Part shown: in pieces, positions 33,401-45,400 of the stretch
Layout: each line of letters starts with the position of its first letter
Numbering within the stretch: position 1 is the first letter of the stretch
Source: PVC group bacterium
GTDB taxonomy: Bacteria; Verrucomicrobiota; Kiritimatiellia; CAIKKV01; CAITUY01
DNA: 64,000 nt
NCBI GenBank assembly: GCA_945870225.1
Contig: CAMBRF010000001.1
Coordinates: forward strand, 62,001-126,000
Direction: 5' to 3'
The notes under the pieces: generated by a model
What the model saw: only the letters and a program-made list of their open reading frames with translations
Database searches by the model: none
Told to the model about the DNA's origin: nothing
Position numbers and translations under genes: made by a program

Positions 33401-35754
33401 ACGGGGGATTCTCTGTGGATGTTTCCGAGGATCTCTCCGGGTGGGCCCATCAGACGATCGAACTCGACAATGCGCTTTTCAGCAATCGTTCGATCCGCGT
33501 GCGGTTCCGGGCCACCAGCGATTTGTCTATAACGCGGCCGGGCATTTATGTGGATGATCTGGAAGTGAGCAGCCAAAGGGAACCCGGGTTATGGGTGGTT
33601 TCCTATACACCCACGAATAGTCCGCCCGCCTCCGATGTTTCATTGTGCCTGACGGTTTATAATTCCACCACTAACACCTATGGCGGGGTGAACGGCACAC
33701 TCGCGTCGCCGGATGCGGGCGTCAGCTTTACGGGCATCATTCCGGTGGCCTATGGCACCGTGGCTCCTGGCGCTCAGGTGACCAATGCCGTTCCGGCGCA
33801 GATGACGCTCGGTGCGATGGGTAATTTCGATCTGCCGATGGTGCAGCTGTTTCATCAAACCCGGGCGGGGTCAACCGTGCTCTCGCAGGAAACCCTCCTG
33901 TTTGGCATCGATGGAATTGGCGCGTATACGGCCACGAATCGACTGGTGGCGACGGTGAGCGCTCCTGTAGTTGATTGGCTGGGTCGACCTCTGAGCGGTA
34001 ACGGTGCCCCGCAGTCCTGTCTCTATCAGGTGATCTATGCCGGGACGAATGGTGTGATTGATCCGCCTCTGGCCAGCGGGCAGGTGACGGGTGATGACCG
34101 GCTTTTATACGGATCGGGACTGCGGCAGCCATGGGGTCGTTTCGGTGAAGGTGGTATGCCGGTCGGACAGTTCATGAAGTCGTTTGACCATGCGCTGACC
34201 TCGGGGGTGAAAATCTATGTGCGTGCCTGGGATGCGCCCTCGTTCGACGGTGCGGTGGCGTATGGGGATTCGGCCCTGCTCACCCTGTCGGCGGCGGCGG
34301 TCCAGACCAATACCTTTGCGACCTGGGTGGTCGGCGTACCTGTGAACACGAATCGTGACAGCAACGGCGATTCGATTCCTGATGGTTATTGTGTGCTGAA
34401 CGGGATGGATCCGCGCGATCCGATTGTTGCGCTCCCGTCGAGTTGGTCGTTTGGGGATGATCCCATTGGCTCAGGCTCAACGAGCTTGTCCGCCGTGCCC
34501 GGCCAGTTCAAGTCAACGCCCCCCAATCCGACGCGGCTTTTCTATAAGGGTGACTATCTGTATGTGCTCGATACGGCCTATAACCGCCTGCAGGTATGGA
34601 ACCGGTATACCCGGACTTACCTTTGGTCGTATGGTTCACAAGGGTCGGTTCCCGGGAAATTCAAGCGGCCGATGGGTCTCGCACTGGACCCGCGTGCGGG
34701 GACCAACCGCTTTGCCGTGGTTGATCAATTGAATTTCAGGGTCCAGGTTTTCTCCTTTGATCCGGCCACGGGAACAAATATCTCCTTCCAGTTCGAGTTC
34801 GGTTCTTATGGAAATGAGACTAATCAATTTGAAAATCCGACCGATGTGGCCATGGCGCCGGATGGCCGGATCTATGTGACGGATATTCGCAATGTTTCCA
34901 ATCAGGACCGAAGCGTGGTTCAAGTGTTCAATGAGGATGGAACCTACTCCTCGACCTTGGCGACGTGGGGCACGAACGTGACACAGGTGACAAAGCCTTG
35001 GGGGGTCTGTGTCGGGCCGGACGGGATGGTGGTGGTGGCGGATACGGAGAACAATCGCATTCAGGCTTGGGACTCAGCAAACGGATTCCTGTGGTCGCAG
35101 CCGGACGGCGGAAGCAATGGCGTGACGCTATTCAGGCCGCGCGACGCCGAAATCGGGTTGGATGGCCGCGTGTATGTTGCGGATACGGACAATTCACGGA
35201 TCGTGGTCTATCGTTCCGATGGAAGCTATATCGCCACGCTGGGCACGTTGGGCGGTGGGCTGAATCAGGACCTACGTTATCCGTACGCCGTGGCGCCTGT
35301 GGTCGAGTCGAACATCGTCTACGTGGCGGACTCCTATCATTACCGCGTTGTGGTGCTGGCCCCGATCTACGATGGCGATGGTGACGGCATGGACGATATC
35401 TGGGAGGAGTTGCATGGTTTGGATCCCAACGATCCGACTGACGGATTGCTGGATTCGAATAGCAACGGAATATTGAATATCGGCGAATACCGTTTGGGGC
35501 ATGACCCTCAAGAGGGGGCTCCGGTGCGGATCACGGCGTTTTCTCTTAATCCGTCGGTGTTGCGATGGGAGACGGTTTCGACCGGGGGCATCTATCGAAT
35601 CGAGTATTCGTGTGACTCGTTAAGGATGGCGAGCAATAGCTGGATTTATGGCTCGGTGGTGACGTCGCCGGTAGTGGGCTCGTTGGCGGTAACGAACATG
35701 CTGACGATAACGAACCGGGTGGAGTATTTCCGGGTCAAGCGTATAGGCCCGTGA
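30397..35754 (+). CDS. Large secreted M6-family metalloprotease with NHL repeats
   Basis: This is a 1785-residue protein. ATG 30397 follows AAGAGGAG and starts a clear signal peptide (LSVFLLLLLASVLLVGPAGA). Residues about 100-470 form an M6 (immune-inhibitor-A-type) peptidase: zinc ligands His270 and His274 with catalytic Glu271 in HETGHALGLPD, then a Met-turn-like GGMDMMDSASFDHN. BACON-like and Ig-like beta modules follow (about 490-960), then a jelly-roll module (about 900-1065) and other beta domains. Residues about 1360-1660 are NHL-type propeller repeats (GKFKRPMGLALD, NQFENPTDVAMAPDGRIYVTD, KPWGVCVGPDGMVVVADTENNRIQ). A calcium-binding thrombospondin-3-like GDGDGMDD motif and an Ig-like C-terminal domain end it. 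It probably degrades extracellular protein or matrix. Confidence 0.85.
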   Translation: MTSIFSQTSRLSVFLLLLLASVLLVGPAGALERPGPAELEELRQNPSEFRLRQDQAFVFGNHKAKPWAVQHTVAKLKALEAGSDLRSVPPPAWQGMPTSGTNNILVFLIDFPDYPSANTYELITNKLFGAGLPADFPLESLAKFYQRSSYGLLTLKGSTLGWYRMQHPRSWYNATYGSDNECNYQIIKEVAEHFDASIDYGEFDNNHDGLIDYFAVLWSGPDNGWANFWWGYQWSLFSDLTLDGVKFKDFSWQWESRPYGTEFTPVTIIHETGHALGLPDYYDYNGSVGPDGGVGGMDMMDSASFDHNCFSKFMLDWLAPTVVTNILYDFPLRAAADYPDAVALAHGYTGSSPYAEYFMVQNRQKINNDLNLPGAGLAVWHVNAGLNAGGTDFAYNNSYSSLKLLSLVQADGLGTIDREGGGQADAGDFYVSGKELTPDSMPNSRSFSGSNTEVRVTGISVSGAIMTADFAVVDNRPVLPDEPFVSGGEPAASTYMPSNKVYTLANPTASNLTWSVTSGGASWLLITPANTTLAPLSRGTVELSVDQAVAATLPEGVYVETVLFTNTLGLGTTTRQALLRIGQNYTIRSATYQWVDPIASLHTAVGVGSGVSGAYPIPFPVMYYGTMFSNIYISASGLAGFVPQGMESVQNVDLPSGAMPNGMLCALWDNIDGKRLPGKVYYHVDPVSSAPNRKLIITWINIPHVDDFNATFSFQIVIPENALPGINNDILFQYKDVAESRPAVGSGQSATIGIEDEYGALGRKFSFDGENWLANETALLFSQLPPLDVTPPVGTIGALGGASSNVTFEVKFNEAVTGLTASAIAFSTTVPGAGLGEIRGGGMRYLIEVTNVTSLGRIQMGVGAGAVRDLAGNGNVAFGPAIYVVPVRFVNYTDNMENGPALWTASGQDFGYLTTRAWEWGVPDFVDGPALAHSGSNCWGTVLTNNYPNGMNAWVMSSYIDVGPHPVLDFWVWYDLEFGYDFAYVEVDNGSGWQNVTPGGFYGGFSVDVSEDLSGWAHQTIELDNALFSNRSIRVRFRATSDLSITRPGIYVDDLEVSSQREPGLWVVSYTPTNSPPASDVSLCLTVYNSTTNTYGGVNGTLASPDAGVSFTGIIPVAYGTVAPGAQVTNAVPAQMTLGAMGNFDLPMVQLFHQTRAGSTVLSQETLLFGIDGIGAYTATNRLVATVSAPVVDWLGRPLSGNGAPQSCLYQVIYAGTNGVIDPPLASGQVTGDDRLLYGSGLRQPWGRFGEGGMPVGQFMKSFDHALTSGVKIYVRAWDAPSFDGAVAYGDSALLTLSAAAVQTNTFATWVVGVPVNTNRDSNGDSIPDGYCVLNGMDPRDPIVALPSSWSFGDDPIGSGSTSLSAVPGQFKSTPPNPTRLFYKGDYLYVLDTAYNRLQVWNRYTRTYLWSYGSQGSVPGKFKRPMGLALDPRAGTNRFAVVDQLNFRVQVFSFDPATGTNISFQFEFGSYGNETNQFENPTDVAMAPDGRIYVTDIRNVSNQDRSVVQVFNEDGTYSSTLATWGTNVTQVTKPWGVCVGPDGMVVVADTENNRIQAWDSANGFLWSQPDGGSNGVTLFRPRDAEIGLDGRVYVADTDNSRIVVYRSDGSYIATLGTLGGGLNQDLRYPYAVAPVVESNIVYVADSYHYRVVVLAPIYDGDGDGMDDIWEELHGLDPNDPTDGLLDSNSNGILNIGEYRLGHDPQEGAPVRITAFSLNPSVLRWETVSTGGIYRIEYSCDSLRMASNSWIYGSVVTSPVVGSLAVTNMLTITNRVEYFRVKRIGP

Positions 35755-35773
35755 GGGATGTTTAGCTCCACAC

Positions 35774-35851
35774 GACTTGAATTCGTGAAATGATGGTAAG
35801 GGATTGGGACGGAAAAGAATTTGAACAGAAGGCGCAAAGATCGCAAAGGGG
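35774..35851. repeat. Solo arm of the TTTGAACAGAAG repeat in a gene leader
   Basis: TTTGAACAGAAGGCGC starts at 35820 and continues as AAAGATCGCAAAGGG. The preceding bases (GAATTCGTGAAATG...) match those at 22557 upstream of the full element. No inverted partner is nearby, so this is a half copy. It ends about 26 nt before the start codon of the next gene. Confidence 0.7.
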
Positions 35852-35876
35852 TCCGTGCCTCAAGGAGAAGTTGAAA

Positions 35877-36347
35877 ATGAGCGGAATGATCAAAGGCCTG
35901 TTTCTTGGAATGACTGTTGTCTGGGCGTTGTCGGCGTCTGCGGACGAAAGCACCAATAATGTTGTCAAACAGGACGTGCCCGCCGTAACGGCCGGTGCAA
36001 CCAATGAGCTTGCCGCACTGACGCTGCAGGAGGAAGCCCTCGATCTGCAGGTGCGCGAGGTTACCCAGAAACTGATCAATCTGACACGCCCCCTCTGGGT
36101 GGCGAGGCAGAAGGCGATGGCCGAGGATAACGAGTTGCGCGCCTTGACGGCCGAGATTGACGCGAAAAAGATGGCGATCGAGAAAGCCTTGGTCGAGAAA
36201 TATCCTGACCTTGCCTCCAAGATAAAGGAGCAGGATGCGTTGATGCGCCAGCATGCCGATCTCAATATGCAGTTGAAAGATGTCAGAAAAAAGTTGGACG
36301 GGATGACTGCCGATCCTGTGACCGTCAGGGAAACGACGGCCAAGTGA
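35877..36347 (+). CDS. Small secreted coiled-coil protein (paralogue 2)
   Basis: This is a 156-residue protein. ATG 35877 has AAGGAG 9 nt upstream and begins a signal peptide (MSGMIKGLFLGMTVVWALSASA). A frame open from 35790 runs through the intergenic repeat and is not used. After a short linker the protein is helical and charged (about 45-140): LDLQVREVTQKLINL, ELRALTAEIDAKKMAIEKAL, LNMQLKDVRKKLDGM. It shares the ATNELAALTL segment with the protein at 29633. It lies about 100 nt before the 4662-residue protein, repeating the small-coiled-coil/large-secreted-protein order. Confidence 0.65.
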   Translation: MSGMIKGLFLGMTVVWALSASADESTNNVVKQDVPAVTAGATNELAALTLQEEALDLQVREVTQKLINLTRPLWVARQKAMAEDNELRALTAEIDAKKMAIEKALVEKYPDLASKIKEQDALMRQHADLNMQLKDVRKKLDGMTADPVTVRETTAK

Positions 36348-36449
36348 CATGACTTAGGTGGCAGTGTGAATTGTTGGGAGTTGGAATAAGTACTTGAGCG
36401 GGGCGCGCATGAAGACTTGGACCCTGATATGAGTGAGAGGATAAAGCGT

Positions 36450-39400
36450 ATGAAGATCAAAATTGTCCGTCGTTGGAGTGCTTGGAGCCTTGCTGGAATG
36501 GCAGGGGCCTTGCTTGCCGCTATGGCCGTATTTCCAGCCGGATTACAGGCCAACACGTTGATTATAACCAATGCGCCGCCGTCAGCGTCATTCGGATCTC
36601 CGGGTCCGCTTAACTACGGTGTTTACACTAATGAAACGGCAGGGGATGTGATCACGAACAGCGTGATAAGTCCTATTTCCGGTGGGCCTGGAATCCAGTG
36701 GGTCGCCACGGGTTGGGCGTTGGCGTTGACCAACGGGACGCCTATTGCCAATGGAGCGACAACGCAAGCCATCTTCCAGATGAACGATGATTACGAGCTC
36801 GTCTGGTTGTGGACCAACCTATTCCAAGTGAGTGTGCGCACGAACGGTATAGGTGCCCCTGATGGGTTTGTGGTGCCATCCGTAACGCAGATCCCTGAAG
36901 GTGGCTGGTATACGAATGGGCAGGTTGTCACGTTCGCTGCGGATACTGGCGGTCTGACTTACGATTCGTTTAATTGGAGTGGTGGAGTTTCTGGCGGTTC
37001 ACTTTCATCGCTTTCGACGAATATACCAATTACGTCATCCATGACCGTGACCGGGAATTTTATCGGCGCATACAAATTAAAGATGATCGTCGATCCTGCT
37101 AGCGGGCTTAAAGGGCACGTCACGAGCCCGTGGATTGTTCCGCCCGTAATGTTGCCTACTCTGACTTACCCTGAAGAGTACGCTTACCTCATGCAGGTGC
37201 CTATCTCCGCTCAGGGTTCGAACGGCTATGAGTTTGCCTTTTGGAATTATTCTTTAGGCTCTGCAGATATCGATAATGTCAATTCAGCCAGTGCGCTGAT
37301 GTTCTTTACGCCAGGCATCAAGACTGTATATGTGAGGGCAAATTTTCGTTTGCCGGCGGTAACCCTTACTATCACTTCAACTAATAACGCAGGTGTAACC
37401 ATCGGAGATCCTCAGCCGCCATTGGGAAGCCGGTCGTTCGTTAGCGGTACGAACATCCCTGATAGTCTGGTGAAAGTTACATCTCCTTGGCCAGTGAGCT
37501 CTCTTGAACGGTGGGTGTGCTCTGGTTATACAAGTGTGGGAAGTATTTCTCCGCCGAGTGCGTCTTCTGTATTTGAGCTGCCCGGGTTTACCATCACAAC
37601 CAATACGGTTCTTGACTGGCAATGGGCCAGACAGTTCGGGCTAAGCTATAGCAGCAGCAGCGGTGGTTCGGTTTCTGTGAATCCTCCTGGGCCTTGGTAT
37701 ACGAACAGCCAGCCAGTCGTAATTATTGCAACTCCTGATCCTGGCATGAGTTTCGATGGGTGGAGCGGGGACGCTTCTGGGGTTGGGTTAACAATCACGC
37801 AAATCATGACCGGAGCTCAGACCGTTTATGCAAGTTTCAGCAAGCCCCTTCTTAATCTCGTCGTGACGTCAACTAATATTACGGGGGCCTCTGGCATTGG
37901 TGATCCAATTCCTTCAGAGGGAACGAATATGATCGCGTTCGGAACGCGTACCAACGGAGCCGTGACGATCAACCAAATGATTGCCTCAATCAGCGCTTCC
38001 GAAAGGGCCAGGCTATTGGGCTATACCGGAACGGGCATCGTGCCTTCCGGGTTGTCCCCTGCCAACGGGAAGACGGTTTCATTTAATATGACCGCTAATA
38101 GCACGCTTACGTGGAATTGGGGCACGGAATTCTTGTTGCGAGTAAGAGTTGTGACGACTGGAGCCGGAGGTGTTATCGCCGCAGTCAAGCCAACGCCTGA
38201 AGGGCTGGCCGAGGTCGCGCCGCCTGCGGGAACTCTGGGATACTGGTATCCTGTAGGCACGGTTGTGACGTTGACGGCATCGCCTGCAGAAGGCTTTCAA
38301 GCGTGGAGTGGTGACATTACTGCGACAACCCGTCACACAAATAGCGTTGTCATGACCACTGCACACAACGTTACGGCCACATTTTCAGATAAACCTGCAG
38401 ATTCCGATGGCGACGGAATGCCCGACAAATGGGAGGAACAATTCGGCCTAGATCCGAATGACGCCACGGATGTGAGCGGCGCGTATGGGGATCCCGATAA
38501 CGATGGATTGTCCAATTTGCAAGAATATCAAATTTCTCACGTACTCATCACCAACGTAGCCACCTTTGTCGAGGCGAATCCGATACATGCCGACAGCGAT
38601 AGTGACGGGATTGACGACGGTTACGAGTACTACAATATGGCGGCTCCGGGAGGAAAGATTGGATTCCCCGGCAACTCAACGAACGCCATGGCAGTGGTTT
38701 CTGTTAAGGGTGTCTATGGGCCCAATGGCAACCCGGACGGCGATGTCAAATGGGATACAGATAACTCTGTGGGAAATCCTTTGGCGGGATATCGTAGGGA
38801 TGATATCGGGTTGACGACAGAGGAGGAATATACAGGACCCGATAGTGTCAAACCTGGCGTTTGGACCAATGCTGAGATGGTGTCAGGTGTGTCGATGGGG
38901 GTTTTTAAATATCACATTAATTTGCAGGATCATTTCGATACGAGTTCATCCGATAGCACTGATTCAGAAAGTTTAGGGCCCGAAGGCTCCGGCGATGGTT
39001 TCGATGATGGTTTTGAGTATTCTTGGGATGTCTGGCAGGGGTCGCACGGGGGCGATCCCGTAGGCGATCCTCTTGGCCACGCCGTGCCTTACCGGTGGGG
39101 AACGGCAGCGAGGCCCTCTGCCGCCGTTTTGACCCGGATCAACGGGGATGTCACGAATGATCTGGCGATTGCCAATTTCGGCATCGATAAGGTGTCGATT
39201 TTCGCGGGCGGTAACCGGGGGGTTTATTCAATACCCACCAACATCGTCACTGTAGGCGATGGTCCTATTGCCATGGCAATGGGAACCTTTAATACAAATG
39301 GAGTCAATGATGACCTGGTAGTGGTTAACAACCTTGGCAATAGCATTAGCGTTCTGCTTCACAGCAGCCCGTCGAATTATGCCTATACGGTGACGGGCTA

Positions 39401-42400
39401 TCCCGTTGGGACAGGGCCCGTGTCCGTCGCTGTGGGGGATTATAACGGTGATGCGCGGGATGATATTGCGGTGGCGAGCACGAACGCCGGGGTGGGGACC
39501 ATTACGATTCTTTTGAATAATGGGGCGGGTGGTTTTGTTACACCGCCTCCCTTCTCTTGCGGGGTTTCGCCAATTTCCATTGCGGCAGGATCCTTGTGGG
39601 GAAATGCTACGAACAAGTTCTATCTTGATCTGCTTGTGGCGGATAGCGCGAGCGCGAATGTCTGGGTTTTGCAAAATACCAACGGAGCCTTTGCGGCCCC
39701 CGTGTCGATACCTGTGGGGACGGATCCCCGATCGGTGGTCATTACCGACTTGGATCGGAACGGCACCAATGACTTCGCCGTGGCCATCGGGGTGGATTCC
39801 ACGGTGCGAACTTTCCTCGGTCAGGGCGGTGGGAGCTTTTTTTCGTTTGGAATACGATTGACGGGGGACGGCTATCCGGTGCATCTAGCCACGGGCTACA
39901 TTGAGGCCGGTGATACCAATATTGATCTGGTGGCTTCGGCCTATTCCAACCGGTCCGTCCGCGTTTTTTTGAACAGCGATACCGGCAACCTGACGCCCGG
40001 GGCGGCCGTTGATGTGACCCTGCGCCCCGTTTGGAGCGTTATTGGCGATGTGGACGGTGACCGGACAAACGATCTGGTTGTCATGTGTCCTGAAGATGAG
40101 CTTTTTGTCGTTTACCGCGGACAGGGGAACGGCACGTTTGGAGTCGGGGCCACCTACCCGTCGGATCAGATTGTTGTTGATCGCCGTTTCAACCCCGCGA
40201 CAATGCACCCCTTGCCTCCCGATCAGGGCCGACCGGACTATGACATTGTTTACAGTCCGAACGGCGGTGTGGATAACTGGTACACGGATGAGTTGGAATA
40301 CGGGGCATGGAGTAACGGTCTCTTTACCAATACCATTATCCGGACGGAGTTTCCAGGTAGGCCGCGGTCCTCGCATCCGTTCCTGTGGGACGCCGATGGG
40401 GATGGCTTGCCGGATGGATGGGAGGTCGGATTCGGGTACGATCCGTGGAAGACGATTTCTTTTGGCGGGAGCGTGACCGATGCTGGTTTGAACCCGGATA
40501 CCGACGGGTACGCATTGGTAAACGGCCTGCTGCATCACGATGCCTATGTAGCCATCAATGCGTATGGCTATAAAGACTTCAATCCTACCCGTGCCCTGGA
40601 TGGGTCTGCTTTTAATAACCGGCTTGAAATGTTGGGCGGACGATCTACGCCGGCAACCGTGCCCTTCGATGCGGCTGACCGCTCGACCAGTCCGCGACGT
40701 CGCGATACTGACGGAGACGGCATGTGGGATGGATGGGAGCTATATGTCGGTCTGAATCCAATTGACGCTGTCGATGGCGGGCGGGATGATGATGGGGACG
40801 GATTGTCGAATATGCAGGAGTTCCTGTGCCCCCGAACGCTGATGGCCGAGACAACATGGGCATTGGTTGACGGTGTATTGACTGTTCCCGGCGATATGAC
40901 GCCGGGTTCGGCGGCTGCGATTCAAGCGCGGGCCACTTTTGTTGCTGGCTGGCAGAATAAGACATTACCCTGTGACCCCTTTGACCTCGATACGGACAGT
41001 GATCAGATGCCCGACGGTGCCGAGCAGGCGGCCTTCAACTATACTGAAGGGCAGGGTACGCCAGTCACGCTCATTGACTCGAATACTTCAGAGATTGTCT
41101 TCGTGTACTACGTGGGCGGCGGGTTAAATCCGACCTCTGCGGATTCGGATGGCGATCATATTCCTGATTTCTGGGAATTACAGTATCAGGGCACCGTTGG
41201 AACGAACGGCGTGATCGAGGGCGGCATGAACGGTACCGTGCCCGATGATAAACTGGACTATGACGGCGACGGTCTGCTCAACTATCAGGAATACATGACT
41301 GGGGCGGCATACCACTGGCAGTATCTTTACAATAATGGCAGCCCCGCGTGGACGCCCGGATTGGGGATTAACGGATACGAGCCATTCGACTTCTTCGATG
41401 AAACATTGTCGGCCACACCGGCCTTCCCGAATGGCGATGCCATGAACAATGGTGGCGGGCGGCGCCCGAAATATTGGGATCCCCGTTTCATTGCCTACGC
41501 CGATGAAACCAGAACGGTGCCGTACAACTTCATGACGGCGGCGGAACCTCCCGAAATGCCGAAATATTTCTCCACCACCGATCCGAGCATGAATGACACC
41601 GACGAAGATGGGATGGACGACTACTGGGAAGTGTATCACATGCTTGACCCGGTTCGTGGCGATCGGCGCGATTTGGTTATTGAGAAAGTTCGAGGGGAAA
41701 GGCCGTTGCCGGATTTCTCTTCAATACCCGCTGTGCCACCGGATATCCTGAACTATCCTTGGGGCAACGGAGAAATGTGGATGGATTCCGACCAGGATGG
41801 CTTGCCGAACATCGTGGAATCCGTCCAGGCGAATTCGCCCGATCCGCAGTATACCCATACCGATCCCACGCCCTATTGGCTCAGCGATTTTAGCTATGAA
41901 CAGAGTTGGTGCAATCTCTACTACTGGACCGGCTTCAAATTCGGCTTGTTAGGCTGGTGGTACTGGGATCCGCTGGTTTTGCAGTTCAATGCTCCGCTTG
42001 ACCGTATGGCGCCTCAGTACATGTTCTCATTCGAGGTTAACGAGGGGTTTGATACTGATAACGACAATCTGCCTGACCGCGCCGAACTGGTGGGTACGCT
42101 CGCGAGTCCGGGATCCACCGATCCTGTGGACAGCGGCGATCCGATCAAGCGACGTGCGTTGTATCTGAACGGCGATGCCGCCGCCCGGACGTTTGGCGGT
42201 CAACGGAATGACTGGACCCAATTGCGTAGTTTCACGGTGGAAGCCTGGGTTCGCCCGAGCCGGCCGGCAAAGGGTCAGGAGCAGGTGATCGTGGAGCGGC
42301 CGGGTTCCATTATGAACGGCAATCCGCTTGGGTATTCCTCTGGGATTCGGGCTAACTTCAGGCTGGGGCTTGACTCGGCAGGGCGTCCGTTTGTCGGGTA

Positions 42401-45400
42401 TGACGGTATGGGTTTTGATCCCATCTTCGAGCAAGCCAAGGCGGCCGCATCGGGAACCCTCGCGTCCAATCAGTGGTACCATCTTGCCGGGGTGTTCGAT
42501 GGGACGGCCAAGAAGCTTTATCTGTATATCAACGGGCGGATGGCTAGTATGGAGCCTACGGCCGAACCGCCGTTCAATGGTTATCTGGGCGGCAATCCGG
42601 TAGACAATCCTCTGGGGGCAGCCTTGGAGTATGTACAGATGATGCCGATCGTGATTGGCGCGCGAGACAATAATCCTGATGGACTGGTTAACGGTTCTTC
42701 CCTGTTGGTCACGGCGGCGTCCGGAATTTCGTTCACTCAGCCGCAACTCGCCAATTTCTTTGAGGGGTGGGTGGACGAGGTGCATGTATGGTCGGGGCCC
42801 CGCAGCCAGGTGGAGGTTCAGAATGGGATGAAGAAACGTTACACGCGTGCCGATGTTCAGGCGTTTAATGCTTCTACCGACATTGTCCACCGTTTGGTCT
42901 ACGCCTACAGTTTCGACGATCTTCCCGATCCGGATCACAGTGGTGTGGCACCCGCCGGGTTCGAGTTGTTGACCGGATATCCGACGGTCGGTACGCCGTT
43001 CAATGGAGTCGATTGGTGGGCTACCGCGACAGCGCGATCGCGGGTCTACAACGAATACCGCTACGTGCCTTGGATCGATAACCTAAATAACCATGCGGCG
43101 ACGAATCCGCCTAATGACACAACGATGCTCCTGGACACGAATGTCGTTTATCCTAATACGGCCAACCCCTATACGTTCCAATATTTGACGGGTGTGCGGG
43201 GTAAGTTTGAAAGCCATCCTTTCCTTGACGCAAGACATCTCCTCTTTTCCGAGACCACGGACTTGTATGGCGACCTGCTGCCTTTGCGGTGGGCACAGGC
43301 CGACGAGGATGTCCCGATGTGGGATAACGGCGGTACCCCCGCAATCGACCCCTTCGATACCGATGGCGATGGAATGCCGGATGACTGGGAGACGGCGAAC
43401 GGGTTCGATCCGCTTGACCCGGTGGGGCTCAATGGTGCGGACTGGGATGCAGATGGCGACGGGCTCAACAACCTGTACGAGTATCTGACCGGCAACGATC
43501 CTTGGAATGAAAATACGGACGGCGATACAACATTGGATCGGGATGAGGATTCCGATGGCGATGATCTGTCGAACGGGGATGAAATGGCTCTGGGCACGAA
43601 TCCCGGCGATCCCGACACGGACGACGACGGAGTGTCGGATGGGGATGAACTGAACCCGTTGATTGTAAAGGCTGACGGGCGGACGATTACGAGCCCGATT
43701 TATTCACGCAGTCCTCTCGTGAATCGCAGTGTTGTTCTCAATGGCACTCCCATATCGGTGCCGGGTGAAATCGACGGAGGCGCGGACCGATTTGATCTGG
43801 GGCGTTGGTCGCTGGAAGGGTGGGTGAAGCTGACGTCTACAAATGAGAATGGAGTAGTGATCGCGCGACGTGCAGAGACGGGCCAGACGAATTTCGCCAT
43901 GCGTGTGGACGGGAACGTGCCTGCGGTGCTGTTCACAACGGTCGCAGGAGTACAGGTAAAGGTGGGTGCGACCGCTGCGATACCGTCAAACACGTGGACG
44001 CATCTGGTGGGTGTATTTGATCCTGCGAATCAAACGCTGAGCCTGTATGTGAACTCGGTCACTTACCAATCGCAGATGACGCTGCAGGCCTGCGCGCGTG
44101 GGCGTGGAAGTGTGGTACTGGGGGCTGGTCTAAATGGGTGGCTGGACCAAGTGAGGATTTGGGGCGTGCCGTTGACGGCTGGGGAAGTTATTGCGGGAAT
44201 TCATGACTTCAGCGCTGGGCTAGGCGCTGCAACAACCGTCTCGCCTAATGCACCCAATATTATTGAATTCGGAGGGCACTTCTATCAAGTGGTTCCTTCG
44301 GCCGTTACATGGCAGGCCGCCCGCGATGCTGCATCGGCATTAGGTGGGCATCTTCCAATTGTGAACAGCACGGAAGAGAATCAGTTCCTGTTTGCAACCT
44401 ACAATTCAACGGGAGCCACCAACTTGCTGCACGGGGACTCTTTCTGGCTCGGTGCGACCGATGAGGCTCTGGAGGGGATCTGGCGTTGGATAGATGGCAC
44501 CCCGGTGGAGGGCGGATACCAGAACTGGGCTCCTGGTGAACCTCTTAATCAGGGAGCGGAAGAAGATTACCTCGCAATGGTGGTTCTCAGCGCTCCCCAG
44601 AACGTGAGTAAATGGAATGATGATTGGGGCCGGGACACGGGGCCATACCCAAATGTGCTACATCCTTATATTATTGAGTATGATGCGGATCCGCGTGGCG
44701 GGAGTAGTAGCAGACTGGTCGCATGCTACCCGTTTGACGATGGGCAGAATACGACCGTGACAAACCGTTTGACGGGTTTGGTGACGGGACATGGGGCTGA
44801 GGACTATACCCATCTGCTTGACTGGCGGTATGCGTTGAGTAGCGTGACCTTTACCACGAACGAGGTTGTGAGTATGATCGGAGAGATCGACTCCGATGCA
44901 GACGGCTTGCCTGAGTGGTGGGAAGATTTCTACTTCGGCGCCAATGTTGGGCCGGGTGCAGATCCCGATGGCGACGGGCTTAGCAACCTGAACGAATATC
45001 TGACCGGTAGCTCTCCTTTGAGCAGGGACTCCGACGGTGATGGAAAATCGGATATGGATGAGGATTCCGATGGCGATGGTCTCTCGAACGGGGATGAACA
45101 GGCTATGGGCTCGAATCCCGGCGATCCCGATACGGACGACGATGGAGTGTCGGATGGGGATGAACTGAACCCGTTGATTGTAAAAGCTGATGGGCGGACG
45201 ATTACGAGTCTGACTGATTCGCGGAGTCCATGGGTCCAGCGTTCGATCGTCTTGGATGGGACCTCGAAACTGATGCCGGGTTTGGTGACGGGTACTCAGT
45301 CATTCCCCATTCCCGCGACGTCGACGAACACGGTGACCACGATCACGACCAATGCGACGGGATCAATTGTAACGAATACTGTGACTGCCGCCCCGGAAGT

